Part shown: piece by piece, positions 53,123 through 62,969 of the stretch | How the letters are laid out: each line of letters opens with the position of its first letter | Position numbering within the stretch: the first letter of the stretch is position 1 | The notes under the pieces: generated by a model | Seen by the model: only the letters and a program-made list of their open reading frames with translations | The model's database searches: none | What the model was told of the DNA's origin: nothing | Translations under genes and position numbers: made by a program | Assembly (NCBI GenBank): GCA_025998955.1 | Contig: AP024676.1 | Span: 1,116,001 to 1,180,000 of the forward strand | Origin: Candidatus Roseilinea sp. | Lineage (GTDB): Bacteria > Chloroflexota > Anaerolineae > J036 > Brachytrichaceae | Reading direction: 5' to 3' | DNA length: 64,000 nucleotides

Positions 53123-54555
53123 CATTGGTCACAAGTTAACGGATTAGCGGATCTGTCAAATTGAAGAGCAGCAAGAGAGACGGCTTGCCCTTACGTTTTC
53201 GTTTGAGAACGCCCAGCCATTGGGCGTTGTCCGCCAGATAGGTGATAGGATCGGTGGTCTCGCCCCGATGATAAGCTTGCGTGAAGAGTACATGCTGCGG
53301 TAGACCATCTCTAGCGAGATGGCGGAGAAGGGTTGATGGAGAGACTCGGCGACGGCATCAGTCAGGTCGACGAGGACAGCATAGAGAAGCCAGGTGGCCC
53401 ACAGTTGGAGTTGCACGCCATTGGTCGAGCCGACCCAGAAGTAGGCCAGGCCCAACAGGCGTTTGACAATCGAATAGGCGTCTTCGATCCGCCACCGTTG
53501 CCAGTAGAGAGCTACGACATAGGGCAAGGGCAGCCGCTCGCAGTCCAGTTCGTTCGTCAGGTAGCGATACCATTTGCCCTGATAGAGAACCTCTATCAAC
53601 CGCACCAACTGGCGGTCGTCTCCTTGACCGATCCAGACCAGATACTCATGCACGGCAGCAGTTCGGTGCAGGATGTGCTCGATCTGGTAGGCCAAGTTGC
53701 TCTTGGCGCGGGTGACGAAGGCGATCTGGGTCGCTGTCAGCTGGGCGAAGACAGTGAAGTTGGTGTAGCCCAGGTCGAAGATGAGCAGGCTGCCGGCGCG
53801 TAGCACCTTCTGGATGCGTGGCCAAAAGCATTGATCGTGCGCTTGCGCATCTTCTTCGTACCACACCTGACGCGGCAGGTGGGAGCCAAGATCCAGCAAC
53901 GCCGTCATGCGCCCGGCCAGAGGGTTCGTCTCTGCCTCACGTAAGAGCCCCACCTTGCGCAGTAGCGCATCCAGCGTCGAGCCGTCGTGGATCAGCACCT
54001 CAGCGTAGTGCGCCAACGCCCACGCCACCTCGGTCGGCAATGGACGCTGGCGTTCCTGCCAACGTTCCTGCATCAGAGGTAACACCGTGAGCAGAATCTG
54101 GCGAAACAGATCGGCGGGAAAGGTGCGCAAGCGCAGAGAGACCGCCTGCTGGCTGACCTGTCGTGCCTCCGCCCATAGCAGCCCCTCCGTGCGCAGCAGA
54201 CGCACCAGTTCACTGACTTGGTCGATCTGGCGCCAGATCATACTCAGCACGAGGGCAACCATCACGGGCAGATTCAGGATGCGCTCGCGCAACCCTAAGC
54301 GATGAAAGTGGGCGACTTGATTCAGGGTGGCCGGATGCACGATCTCCGTCAGCCGCTCCACAATCTTCTCGTCCGGCGGTGCGGACGGCGAGCGCTTGCT
54401 CCGATCCCGTTGAATCGCTCGTGTGTGGCGGACCGTGCTACGTCTCTTCGATTGTTTGTCGGGTGTTCTTGTGTCTGTCATGTGCTCATCTTGCCCTGCC
54501 AGGGCGCTTTGGGCAAACTTGACTACTTCCCGTTTCTCTTAACTTGTGACCAATG
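53123..54555. mobile_element. IS4-family insertion sequence, 1433 bp
   Basis: The ends CATTGGTCACAAGTTAA (53123-53139) and its complement ending ACCAATG (54555) form 17-bp inverted repeats. A 9-bp target duplication GCGTTAGTC flanks it (53114-53122 and 54556-54564). Removing the element and one copy of the duplication restores the methylase frame exactly (YLALVVNRL). Confidence 0.93.
53156..54481 (-). CDS. IS4-family transposase
   Basis: The 441-residue transposase has the IS4 YREK signature exactly: YWQRWRIEDAYSIVK (Y-2-R-3-E-6-K), with the catalytic Glu in it. Earlier acidic residues are in AEVLIHDGSTLDAL (first Asp) and GSLLIFDLGYTNF (second Asp). The N-terminus has a basic tail. It is transcribed against the methylase. 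No frameshift or stop is seen, so the element may be active. Confidence 0.92.
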   Translation of the reverse strand: MTDTRTPDKQSKRRSTVRHTRAIQRDRSKRSPSAPPDEKIVERLTEIVHPATLNQVAHFHRLGLRERILNLPVMVALVLSMIWRQIDQVSELVRLLRTEGLLWAEARQVSQQAVSLRLRTFPADLFRQILLTVLPLMQERWQERQRPLPTEVAWALAHYAEVLIHDGSTLDALLRKVGLLREAETNPLAGRMTALLDLGSHLPRQVWYEEDAQAHDQCFWPRIQKVLRAGSLLIFDLGYTNFTVFAQLTATQIAFVTRAKSNLAYQIEHILHRTAAVHEYLVWIGQGDDRQLVRLIEVLYQGKWYRYLTNELDCERLPLPYVVALYWQRWRIEDAYSIVKRLLGLAYFWVGSTNGVQLQLWATWLLYAVLVDLTDAVAESLHQPFSAISLEMVYRSMYSSRKLIIGARPPILSPIWRTTPNGWAFSNENVRASRLSCCSSI

Positions 54556-54774
54556 GCGTTAGTCGTAAATAGACTCGTCACCTATTCATGCAATTTGGTT
54601 CGTTGGCGGCCAGATGCTTTGAGCTTCGAGAGGGCTTTTGACCGTCAAGCTTTACCAATGGTATGGGATTATGGGGAGATCAATCCGTTTAGCGGTTCTC
54701 GTGGCGAATGGGACACAAGTGCAATGCTAGAGACACTGCAGCATATTTCCACGATTTCATCTTGCTCTCCTGGT

Positions 54775-54858
54775 GTCACCCACGCCTCCGCCGCCACTCC
54801 TTCCCCTCTCCCGCCTGCGGGAGAGGGGCTAGGGGTGAGGGTCACCCACGCCTCCGCC
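54775..54858. repeat. Palindromic element, copy 3, with 18-nt flanking duplication
   Basis: GTCACCCACGCCTCCGCC occurs on both sides (54775-54792 and 54841-54858). Between them, CCCCTCTCCCGCCTGCGGGAGAGGGG is a near-perfect stem (in part), followed by CTAGGGGTGAGG. The insertion plus one duplicate is 66 bp (22 codons), so the methylase frame stays open. Confidence 0.9.
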
Positions 54859-56090
54859 ACCCAACTGCCCTACCTGGAGGATTTCTTCGACGCTGTGCTG
54901 ACCGACCCGCCCTACTATGACAACGTGGCCTACTCTTACCTTTCGGATTTCTTTTACGTCTGGCTCAAGCGCACGGTGGGCTTTCTCTACCCGGAACTCT
55001 TCTCCACCCCGCTCACGCCCAAGGCCGGCGAGATCGTCGCCTACTCGCAGGGCGAGGGCGGCTTCGAGGCCGGCAAGCGCTTCTTCGAAGAGCAGTTGGC
55101 GCTGGCCTTCCGCGAGATGCAGCGCGTGCTCAAGCCGGGCGGGATGGCGGTCATCGTCTATGCCCACAAATCCACCGCCGGCTGGGAGACGGTCATCAAC
55201 GCCCTGCTGGACTCGGGGCTGGTGGTGGCCGCCGCCTGGCCGCTCAACACCGAAATGCAATCCCGCCTGAATGCCAACGAGACGGCTTCGCTGGCCTCGT
55301 CCATCTACATCGTCGCCCGCAAGGCGGCGCGGGGCGGGGTGGGCTTTGCGCACGAGGTGCGCGCCGCGCTGCGCGAGCACATGGGGCGCCGCCTGCAACG
55401 CCTGTGGGAGGAGGGCATCGGCGGGGCCGATTTCTTCATCGCCGCCATCGGCGCCGGCATCGAGGTCTTTGGCCAATACGAACGGGTGATGGACCTGGAG
55501 GGCAACCCCGTCCGCGCCGAGGCGCTGCTGGACGAGGTGCGCGCCCTGGCCACCGATTTCGCCGTGCGCCAGATTCTGCACAACGGCTTCGCCGCCGAGC
55601 TGAGCGAGCGGGCGCGCTTCTACCTGCTCTGGCGCTGGAACTACGGCGAAGCGCGCGTGCCCTTCGACGAAGCCCGCAAACTGGCCCAATCCTGCGGCCT
55701 CGACCTGAGCGAGGAATGGTCGCGCCGCGGCGGGGTGGTGAAGAAGGAGAAAGAGTTCATCCGCCTGCTGGGTCCGCACCAGCGCGAGATGGAGGCGCTG
55801 GCGGCCGGGCGCGAGATGATTGACGTGCTGCACCACGCCCTGCGCCTGTGGGAAACGGGCGATCGCGCCGCGCTGGTGCGGCGCCTGTCCGAGAGCGGCT
55901 ATGGCGCGAGTGAAGCCTTCTACCGCCTGGCGCAAGCCATCTCGGAATGTCTGCCGATGGACAGCAAGGAGAAGAAACTGCTCGACGGCTTGCTCACCGG
56001 CCGCGCCCGCCTGCAAGAGGAGGTCAAAGACCGCCCCCACCGGCGAGAGGAGGTCAAACAGGGACAGTTGTTCTAAACACGAGGTGCACG

Positions 56091-58502
56091 ATGAAACCCT
56101 TTCACACCATTGCCATTCCGCACGATGACATCCTGCAAGGCCGCCTGACGCTGGAGGTCTTCGCCGCCGACCTGTGGGAGGCTGCTCACGGGCGCGGGCC
56201 GGAAGAATACCGCGACCCCGACCTGTTCTTCCAAAAGACCTTCGAGACCGCCGGCTTGCGCAACCTGTTCGCGGTGGTCAAGCAGCGCCTGGACGGTCAG
56301 GGCGGCGACCCGGTGATTCAGATGCAGACGCCCTTCGGCGGCGGCAAGACACACGCGCTGATCGCGCTCTACCACAAAGCCCGGGCGTGGGGAGTGAAGA
56401 CGGCGGTGCTGGTGGGCACGCCGTTGGCCCCCCGCGAGACGCTGTGGGGCTTGCTGGCCGAACAGTTGAGCGGCTCGCGCGTCGGCTTCGATAGCTTGAG
56501 CGCGCCGGGGCGCGAGGCGCTGCGCGCGCTGCTGGCCGCCCACCAGCCAGCGCTGATTTTGATGGACGAGGTGCTGGAATACGTGGTCAAGGCCGCCGCC
56601 GAGACGGTCGGCGCATCCACGCTGGCCGCCCAGACCCTGGCTTTCTTGCAGGAGCTGACCGAAGCGGCGGTGATTCAGGAGCGCGTCTCGCTGGTGATCA
56701 CCCTGCCCTCCAGCACGCTGGAGCATTACGACGAGCAAGCCACGCGCCTGTTCGAGCAGCTCCAGAGGATCAGCGGGCGGGTGGAGAGGATTTACACGCC
56801 GGTGCGCGACGAGGAAATCGGCGCCATCATCCGCCGCCGGTTGTTTTCGCGCGTGGACGAACAAGCCGCCGCCGAGGTGGTGAACGCCTACCTGGACGCC
56901 GCCGAACAGGAAGCCCTGCTGCCGCGCGGCGAGGAGAGCGCCGCCTACCGCGCCCGCTTCAAGCAAACCTATCCCTTCCTGCCGGAGGTGGTGGATGTGC
57001 TCTATCACCGCTGGGGGAGTTACCCCAACTTCCAGCGCACGCGCGGCACCCTGCGTTTGCTGGCGCTGGTCGTCCACGCGCTCAAAGCCTCGCCCCAGCC
57101 CTACATCACCCTGGCCGACTTCCCGTTGCAAACCGATGAGATTCGCCGCGAATTGCTCAAGCACATCGGCAACGAGTACGACAGCGTGCTGGCCGCCGAC
57201 CTGCTCGACCCGCACGCCGGGGCGCGCAGAGCCAACCTGGAGATCGGCAAAGCCTATCAGGGGCTGGGGCTGGGCGAGCGCATCGCCACGACCATCTTCC
57301 TGCACTCGTTTGTGGGCGGCGGCGGCGAGGCCGGGGCGACGGTCGGCGAGGTCAAGCGCCACAACCTGGTGCCAGGCGTGCCGGCCAGCGTCATCGCCGA
57401 GGTGCTGAACAAGCTGAGCAGCCGCCTGCTCTTCTACCTGCACGAGGAGGGCGGGCGCTACTACTTCTCCACCACCGCCAACCTGAACCGCGCCCTGACC
57501 ATCCGCATGGAAAGCGTCACGGCCGACGAGCTGCGCGCCGCCGAGCTGGAGGTTTTGCGCAGGCGCGTCCAGGGCCGGCTCATGAAGACCTTCCTCTGGC
57601 CCGAAAACCCGGCCGACATCCCCGACGACGCGGAGCCTAAACTGCTCATCCTGCCCGAAGCCGACCTCGACCGCATGAAGCGCTTCGTAGAGGAAAAGGG
57701 CCAGACCCCGCGCGTGCATCGCAACACGCTCTTCTTCCTCGCGCCGCTGGCCGGCGAAAGAGCGCCCTTCGAGAGTCTCCTGCGCCGTCATCTGGCCCTG
57801 GCCGGGCTGCTGGGCGTCAAGACGCTTTCGCTCACGCCCGAACAGCGCCAGGACTTGCAGAACAAAGAGAAGCAGGCCGCCAAAGATTTGCAGGAGCAGA
57901 TCGGCAGTCTTTACCGCGTGCTATACCTGGCCAACCGCGAGTTCGTCGAGACCCTGCAGCTGGCCGAAAGCGGCTCGCGCACCCCGGGCGAAATGCTGGC
58001 CGTCGGGCGGCGCGTCTGGGAGACGTGCATTGCCGAAGGCGTGCGGCAGGGCCTGTTTGGCCTGGGCGAACTGGACGAAAACGGCCAACCTCAGTGCCGG
58101 TATTTCAAGGAAGAGGTCACCCCGGCCTTGGAGGGGCGGGAGGTGCTGATTCGTGAAGACCTGTGCGTTCAGCAACGAATGTCAAGCGCCCCCGCTGCGG
58201 TTGCTCCCGCCATCGAGACGGGCGGCGCGACGGTGCGTGATGCGGCGGTCACTGCGGCCGCGCCCTTCACCGGCTGGCCGGTTGCGCCGGCACAGGCCGG
58301 TCGCAGCCGTCTGCGCATCCGCTTCTCCCTGCCCTTGGGCAAAGCCTCCAGCCTGTTTGGCCTGTTCAACTTGCTGCACAGCCGCTTCGGCAAATTGCGT
58401 ATCACCGTCGAGGCCGAAGAGGGCCAAATCTCCGAAGCCGAAATCGAAGACAAAGTGCGCGAAACCTTCCGGCAGATCGGGACCGAGGCGGAGATTGAGT
58501 AA
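56091..58502 (+). CDS. DUF499 ATPase (defence-type AAA-like protein)
   Basis: The ATG at 56091 follows GAGGTG and gives an 803-residue protein. Walker A is TPFGGGKTHAL (about 80-90), and Walker B is LILMDEVLEYV (about 154-164). RIYTPVRDEEIGAIIRRRLF and KQTYPFLPEVVDVLYHRWG (in part) are family-typical segments of DUF499 proteins. In many genomes DUF499 and DUF1156 genes lie together with helicases and are predicted phage defence or modification systems. It starts 14 bases after the methylase stop and is intact. Confidence 0.88.
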   Translation: MKPFHTIAIPHDDILQGRLTLEVFAADLWEAAHGRGPEEYRDPDLFFQKTFETAGLRNLFAVVKQRLDGQGGDPVIQMQTPFGGGKTHALIALYHKARAWGVKTAVLVGTPLAPRETLWGLLAEQLSGSRVGFDSLSAPGREALRALLAAHQPALILMDEVLEYVVKAAAETVGASTLAAQTLAFLQELTEAAVIQERVSLVITLPSSTLEHYDEQATRLFEQLQRISGRVERIYTPVRDEEIGAIIRRRLFSRVDEQAAAEVVNAYLDAAEQEALLPRGEESAAYRARFKQTYPFLPEVVDVLYHRWGSYPNFQRTRGTLRLLALVVHALKASPQPYITLADFPLQTDEIRRELLKHIGNEYDSVLAADLLDPHAGARRANLEIGKAYQGLGLGERIATTIFLHSFVGGGGEAGATVGEVKRHNLVPGVPASVIAEVLNKLSSRLLFYLHEEGGRYYFSTTANLNRALTIRMESVTADELRAAELEVLRRRVQGRLMKTFLWPENPADIPDDAEPKLLILPEADLDRMKRFVEEKGQTPRVHRNTLFFLAPLAGERAPFESLLRRHLALAGLLGVKTLSLTPEQRQDLQNKEKQAAKDLQEQIGSLYRVLYLANREFVETLQLAESGSRTPGEMLAVGRRVWETCIAEGVRQGLFGLGELDENGQPQCRYFKEEVTPALEGREVLIREDLCVQQRMSSAPAAVAPAIETGGATVRDAAVTAAAPFTGWPVAPAQAGRSRLRIRFSLPLGKASSLFGLFNLLHSRFGKLRITVEAEEGQISEAEIEDKVRETFRQIGTEAEIE

Positions 58503-58988
58503 TTTTTGGTAGCACCCGGCTTCGGCCTGTACCACCAGGCTCTACCGAGATGGTGGTGTTCGGAACCGGGCACGGCGTGATTTCCAAAATCTACCGATAT
58601 ACCAAGCGCCTATTCAAGTTGTGTTAAGTTCGGCATAGCGCGATAGCGCGGCATTGCCTGCAGGTTCGCCTTGCTCCACCTGTGTGATCTTCGTCTTGAT
58701 GCTCGCATCCAGCTCCTCTCCAACCCGATCGCGCACGTCTCGCCGGTCATGAAACCCACAAATCTGCGCTACACCCGGCCATGAACAGCTGCGCTCAGGC
58801 GGTCGGGCGATGCGCGGTCTGTGTGGTAGCGGTAGCCGCAGGCTTCACGCCTGCGGCGGTTTGGCCAGACCGTGTGGCCGATGGCACTGATGCGTGTAGC
58901 CGCAGGCTTCATGCCTGCGGCGGTTTAGGTGTGGGAGCTCGGCGCACGCTTACCCCTTTCTCATCTCCCCGCGCTAGAGTTGCGCATC
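58503..58988. other. Intergenic region with a duplicated palindrome
   Basis: The 486 bases between the DUF499 gene and the M50 protease hold no convincing gene. A 31-nt hairpin unit with the core CCGCAGGCTTCACGCCTGCGG (in part) occurs at 58832-58862 and 58896-58926, differing by one base, 64 bases apart. A TG/CG-rich stretch at 58625-58690 has no feature I can name. Confidence 0.75.
58832..58926. repeat. Two copies of a 31-nt palindromic repeat
   Basis: Both copies start GTAGCCGCAGGCTTC, fold as CCGCAGGC/GCCTGCGG with a short loop, and end in GGCGGTTT. The second differs by one C-to-T change in the loop. The spacing of 64 bases suggests a REP-like dispersed element. Confidence 0.85.
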
Positions 58989-60113
<1,125 letters not shown>

Positions 60114-60317
60114 TCCTCCGGCGATGAGTCAATCTACACGCGACGGGTGACGAAGCCGGCTTCGCTGTGGGATTGCCCGCGACTCGAGTCGCCGGGCAAC
60201 TCGCCGAGCGCTCTGCTTCGCGCAGATGCCGGAATTCGCATCATCCGGTAACATACAGCCTTTATAAGCGCCCGCGCTGGCCGGCGCTTGCACACAAACC
60301 ACAACCTGGAACCGATC

Positions 60318-61583
60318 ATGACCCACGCTCGTATCAAAACGCTCCTCGTACTCATCCTCGCGCTCACTTGTTCGGTTGCGCCCGCCGGCATCGCGTCGGC
60401 GCAATCGTCGTCGCCCTTCGCCGATCCGCCGCAGCCGTTCAAGCTCGACCGCGCCCGGCAGGTGTTCATGCGCACCTGGCAGTTCATCCGCGATCATTAC
60501 GCCGATCCCAATTTCAACGGCCTGGACTGGGAGGCCATCTACGCGGAGTACGAGCCGAAGGTGCGCGCGGCGCAGACCCCGCGGGAGTTCTACGGCCTGA
60601 TGGTGGAGATGGTGGGCCGGTTGAACGACGGGCACTCCACCTTCTTGCCGCCACAACAGGCCGGCGCGCTGCAGAGCTATCGCCTGGGCAGTGGCGCGGC
60701 CTCGGTTACCGGCCTGGCCGCCAGCTTGCGCAAGATGCCGGATCACAGCCTGCTGGTGTTGCAGGTGATCCCCAACTCGAAAGCCGAAGCGACGCTCAAG
60801 CCGGGCGACCGCATCGTGGCGATCGAGGGCGTCCGGCTGGATCGCGAAGATCGCACGCATCTGCTCTTTGGCCGCGAGGGCGTTGTGCGCATCACCGTGC
60901 AGCCGCCCAACGGCGCGCCGCGCGAAGTGCCCATCGAACGCGAGACCTACTCGACCTCGCTTATTCCGCCGCCGGTGGTCGCCCGCCGCCTGCCCGGCGA
61001 CATCGGCTATCTCGCCATCTACGATTTCCTATCGTTCACCACGGCAATGCGGGCGCGCGAGGCGCTGTTGCAGTTGCTGCGCAGCGGCCGGTTGAACGGC
61101 CTGATCGTGGATGTGCGCGCCAACGACGGCGGCATCATCGGGCAGATGGTGGACGTGCTCGCGCTGCTGATTGACGGCGGCTCGGCCGGTGGCTATGTCA
61201 GCCGCGTGGGCGAGGTGGATGCCTATGTCATCCCACGTGGCAGGACGATCCGCGCGTTGGACGGCGTGCCGGTGGTGGTGCTGGCCGGCCCGGGCACGAA
61301 CAGTTCCGGCGACATCTTCGCTGCCGTGATGCAGGCAAGCGGCCGGGCGCGCGTGGTGGGTATGCCCACGCCCGGCAACGTCGAGATGTTGCAGGCGCTG
61401 CGTCTGCCGGATGGCTCGGTACTGTGGGTGGCTGTGAAGCACTATCGCGACCCGAACGGCCGTATGCTGGAAGGCCAGGGCGTGCAGCCCGACCGCCTGG
61501 TGAATGCCGAATGGTGGCGCTACGCGCTGGAGGATGATCCGCAGGTGAAGACGGCGATCGCCTTACTGGCGCAGCCATGGTAG
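60318..61583 (+). CDS. Secreted S41-family (tricorn/CtpA-like) peptidase
   Basis: The 421-residue protein has a signal peptide with cleavage after ASA (about residue 28), a helical N-terminal domain, a PDZ-like domain (SLLVLQVIPNSKAEATLKPGDRIVAIEG, in part) and the catalytic S41 core. The nucleophile region is GPGTNSSGDIFA. The segment where CtpA proteins carry the catalytic Lys (GxxTxGK) reads GMPTPGN. This is closer to the tricorn/IRBP subfamily, or the enzyme has lost its Lys. It would act outside the membrane. Confidence 0.85.
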   Translation: MTHARIKTLLVLILALTCSVAPAGIASAQSSSPFADPPQPFKLDRARQVFMRTWQFIRDHYADPNFNGLDWEAIYAEYEPKVRAAQTPREFYGLMVEMVGRLNDGHSTFLPPQQAGALQSYRLGSGAASVTGLAASLRKMPDHSLLVLQVIPNSKAEATLKPGDRIVAIEGVRLDREDRTHLLFGREGVVRITVQPPNGAPREVPIERETYSTSLIPPPVVARRLPGDIGYLAIYDFLSFTTAMRAREALLQLLRSGRLNGLIVDVRANDGGIIGQMVDVLALLIDGGSAGGYVSRVGEVDAYVIPRGRTIRALDGVPVVVLAGPGTNSSGDIFAAVMQASGRARVVGMPTPGNVEMLQALRLPDGSVLWVAVKHYRDPNGRMLEGQGVQPDRLVNAEWWRYALEDDPQVKTAIALLAQPW

Positions 61584-61599
61584 CGCCCCGATGCCCACA

Positions 61600-61641
61600 A
61601 CTCATAGCTCACCGCTCATAGCTCACCGCTCACCGCTCACC
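61600..61641. repeat. Heptamer-phased array overlapping the end of the M20 gene
   Basis: ACTCATA, GCTCACC, GCTCATA, GCTCACC, GCTCACC, GCTCACC, in exact 7-nt steps. The TGA stop of the minus-strand M20 gene (61637-61639) lies in the last unit. Confidence 0.88.
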
Positions 61642-62758
61642 AAGCTTGCAAAATCAGCGCGTTCATCGCCGCGCGCTCGACGAGCGACGACAGGATGATG
61701 TGCTCGTCCACGGCGTGCAAGCCGTCGCCCACTGCGCCGAGGCCATCCATCGTCGGCGCAATCGGCGCGGTGAAGGCAGCGTCGCTGCCGGCGCCGCTCG
61801 GCCCGTGTTCCAGCGTTAGGATCGGCGCGACGATCTGTTTCATGCGCTCAAAGATGGCCAGGCGCTCGGCGTTGCATTCCATCGGTGGGCGCTCGAACTT
61901 GCCGCTGATCTCCAGCCGTGCGCCGGGCAGAACCGGTCGCAAACCGTAAATCTGGCTCGTCAGCCAGTCGGCGTCGGCCTGGGCGTTGGCGCGCGCGTCT
62001 ATGTGAATCTCGCAGCGGTCGGGCACCACATTGTGGGCGATCCCGCCTTTGATCTCGCTCACCGTGGTCGCGATCCCGCGCCGGTAGTCGGTGAGGGCCT
62101 GGATGGTGAGGATGTGGTGTGCCATCTCCTGAATGGCGTTGATGCCGCGTTCGTGGCCGCCGCCGGCGTGCGAGGCGCGCCCGTGTGCGACGACGGTGAA
62201 GTTACCTACGCCGCGCCGCGACGACTTCAGCCGGCCGTCGGCCAACGCCGGCTCCATGATCATGACCAACTGCGCGTCACGCGCCTGCGCTACGATCAGC
62301 GCTTCGGAGGTAAAGCTGCCGATCTCTTCGTCGCCGGTAAACAGCATGCGGATCTCGCGGTTGGGCATCTGGCCTAGCGCCTGCAACGCTTGCACGGCAT
62401 AGAGCGCAATGACGTGGCTGGCCTTCATGTCGAATACGCCGGGGCCATACATCTTTCCGTCTTCGATCCTGTAGCGCGCAGCAAACGACCCGCGCGGATG
62501 CACGGTGTCCATGTGTAGGATCATGGTGATGGGCGATCCTGCGCCGCGGTTGAAGACACCCAGCACGTGGTCGCCGGTCTGGGTTTGCGGGAAGACGGTC
62601 ACTTCGGCGCCGCGCGACCGCAGCTCATGCGCGATCAGCCGGCCGACTTCGTCCACGCCGGCCTTGTCGGCACTAAACGATTCGACACGCACGATGCGGG
62701 TCAGCAGCTCCGTCATCGCCGGAAGCTGCGCGTTCAGGTAAGCGATGAGTGGGTGCAT
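61637..62758 (-). CDS. M20-family peptidase (carboxypeptidase G2-like)
   Basis: The 373-residue hydrolase has the motifs MILHMDTVHP (zinc ligand), PGVFDMKASHVI (bridging Asp), TGDEEIGS (general base), the ligand Glu in EPA, and a late HAVDEH. The dimerisation domain contains HAGGGHERG. This pattern is nearest to glutamate carboxypeptidases. It is one of two M20 enzymes in the window; this one has the full EE pair. Its start lies just left of a 203-nt heptamer array and its stop is inside another. Confidence 0.92.
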   Translation of the reverse strand: MHPLIAYLNAQLPAMTELLTRIVRVESFSADKAGVDEVGRLIAHELRSRGAEVTVFPQTQTGDHVLGVFNRGAGSPITMILHMDTVHPRGSFAARYRIEDGKMYGPGVFDMKASHVIALYAVQALQALGQMPNREIRMLFTGDEEIGSFTSEALIVAQARDAQLVMIMEPALADGRLKSSRRGVGNFTVVAHGRASHAGGGHERGINAIQEMAHHILTIQALTDYRRGIATTVSEIKGGIAHNVVPDRCEIHIDARANAQADADWLTSQIYGLRPVLPGARLEISGKFERPPMECNAERLAIFERMKQIVAPILTLEHGPSGAGSDAAFTAPIAPTMDGLGAVGDGLHAVDEHIILSSLVERAAMNALILQAW

Positions 62759-62766
62759 AGTCGGGC

Positions 62767-62969
62767 GTCAGGGATCAGAGGTCAGGGGTCAGAAGTCAGA
62801 GGTCAGGGGTCAGGGATCAGGGGTTAGAAGTCAGAGCGGAGATTCAAGATCGGAGTTTCGACTTCTCGCTTCCCACCCCCACTCCCGACTTCCGACTCCC
62901 GACTCCCAGACTCTGGACTCTCAATTCTCAATTCTCAATTCTCAATTCTCAATTCTCAATTCTCAATCA
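62767..62969. repeat. Large heptamer-phased array, 29 units
   Basis: Twenty-nine units run without a register change. There are ten GTCAGRR-type units, then CGGAGAT, TCAAGAT, CGGAGTT, TCGACTT, CTCGCTT, CCCACCC, CCACTCC, CGACTTC, CGACTCC (twice), CAGACTC and TGGACTC, then six exact TCAATTC and one TCAATCA. It occupies the whole space between nadK and the M20 gene, and the nadK TGA (62963-62965) lies in its last unit. Units are shared with arrays at 4.5, 8.2 and 16.7 kb. Confidence 0.95.

Larger units (their letters stand above)
51161..56076 (+). pseudogene. DUF1156 DNA methylase, interrupted by insertions
   Basis: Pieces in order rebuild one DUF1156 adenine-type methylase. They are KEVSAQSAKEKSIRHGHIS and WWARRPLAASRATAYAAL, motif I VLDPFSGGGSYPLEAL, Zn-ribbon CQNPACGAE and CPACGA, FARQALPMVWDY-like FDRQALPMVWDYGEINPFSG, and catalytic DPPYYDNVAY. 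Insertions are a DUF559 module (51869-52354) with a TAG at 52337-52339, palindromic elements at 52697-52788 and 54775-54840, and an IS4 element (53123-54555). All spliced parts are in one frame: excising the IS plus one 9-bp duplication restores it. The 3' part from 54565 is clean to 56076. It probably gives no full protein now. Confidence 0.88.

Noticed and set aside
52421-53164. A separate 247-residue protein starting MRQFWLAK
   Set aside because: It is in the same frame as the methylase N-terminus and carries its Zn-ribbon part; it is a fragment, not an independent gene.
62767-62969. CRISPR array
   Set aside because: Units are only 7 nt and contiguous, with no spacers, repeats of 23-37 nt or cas genes.
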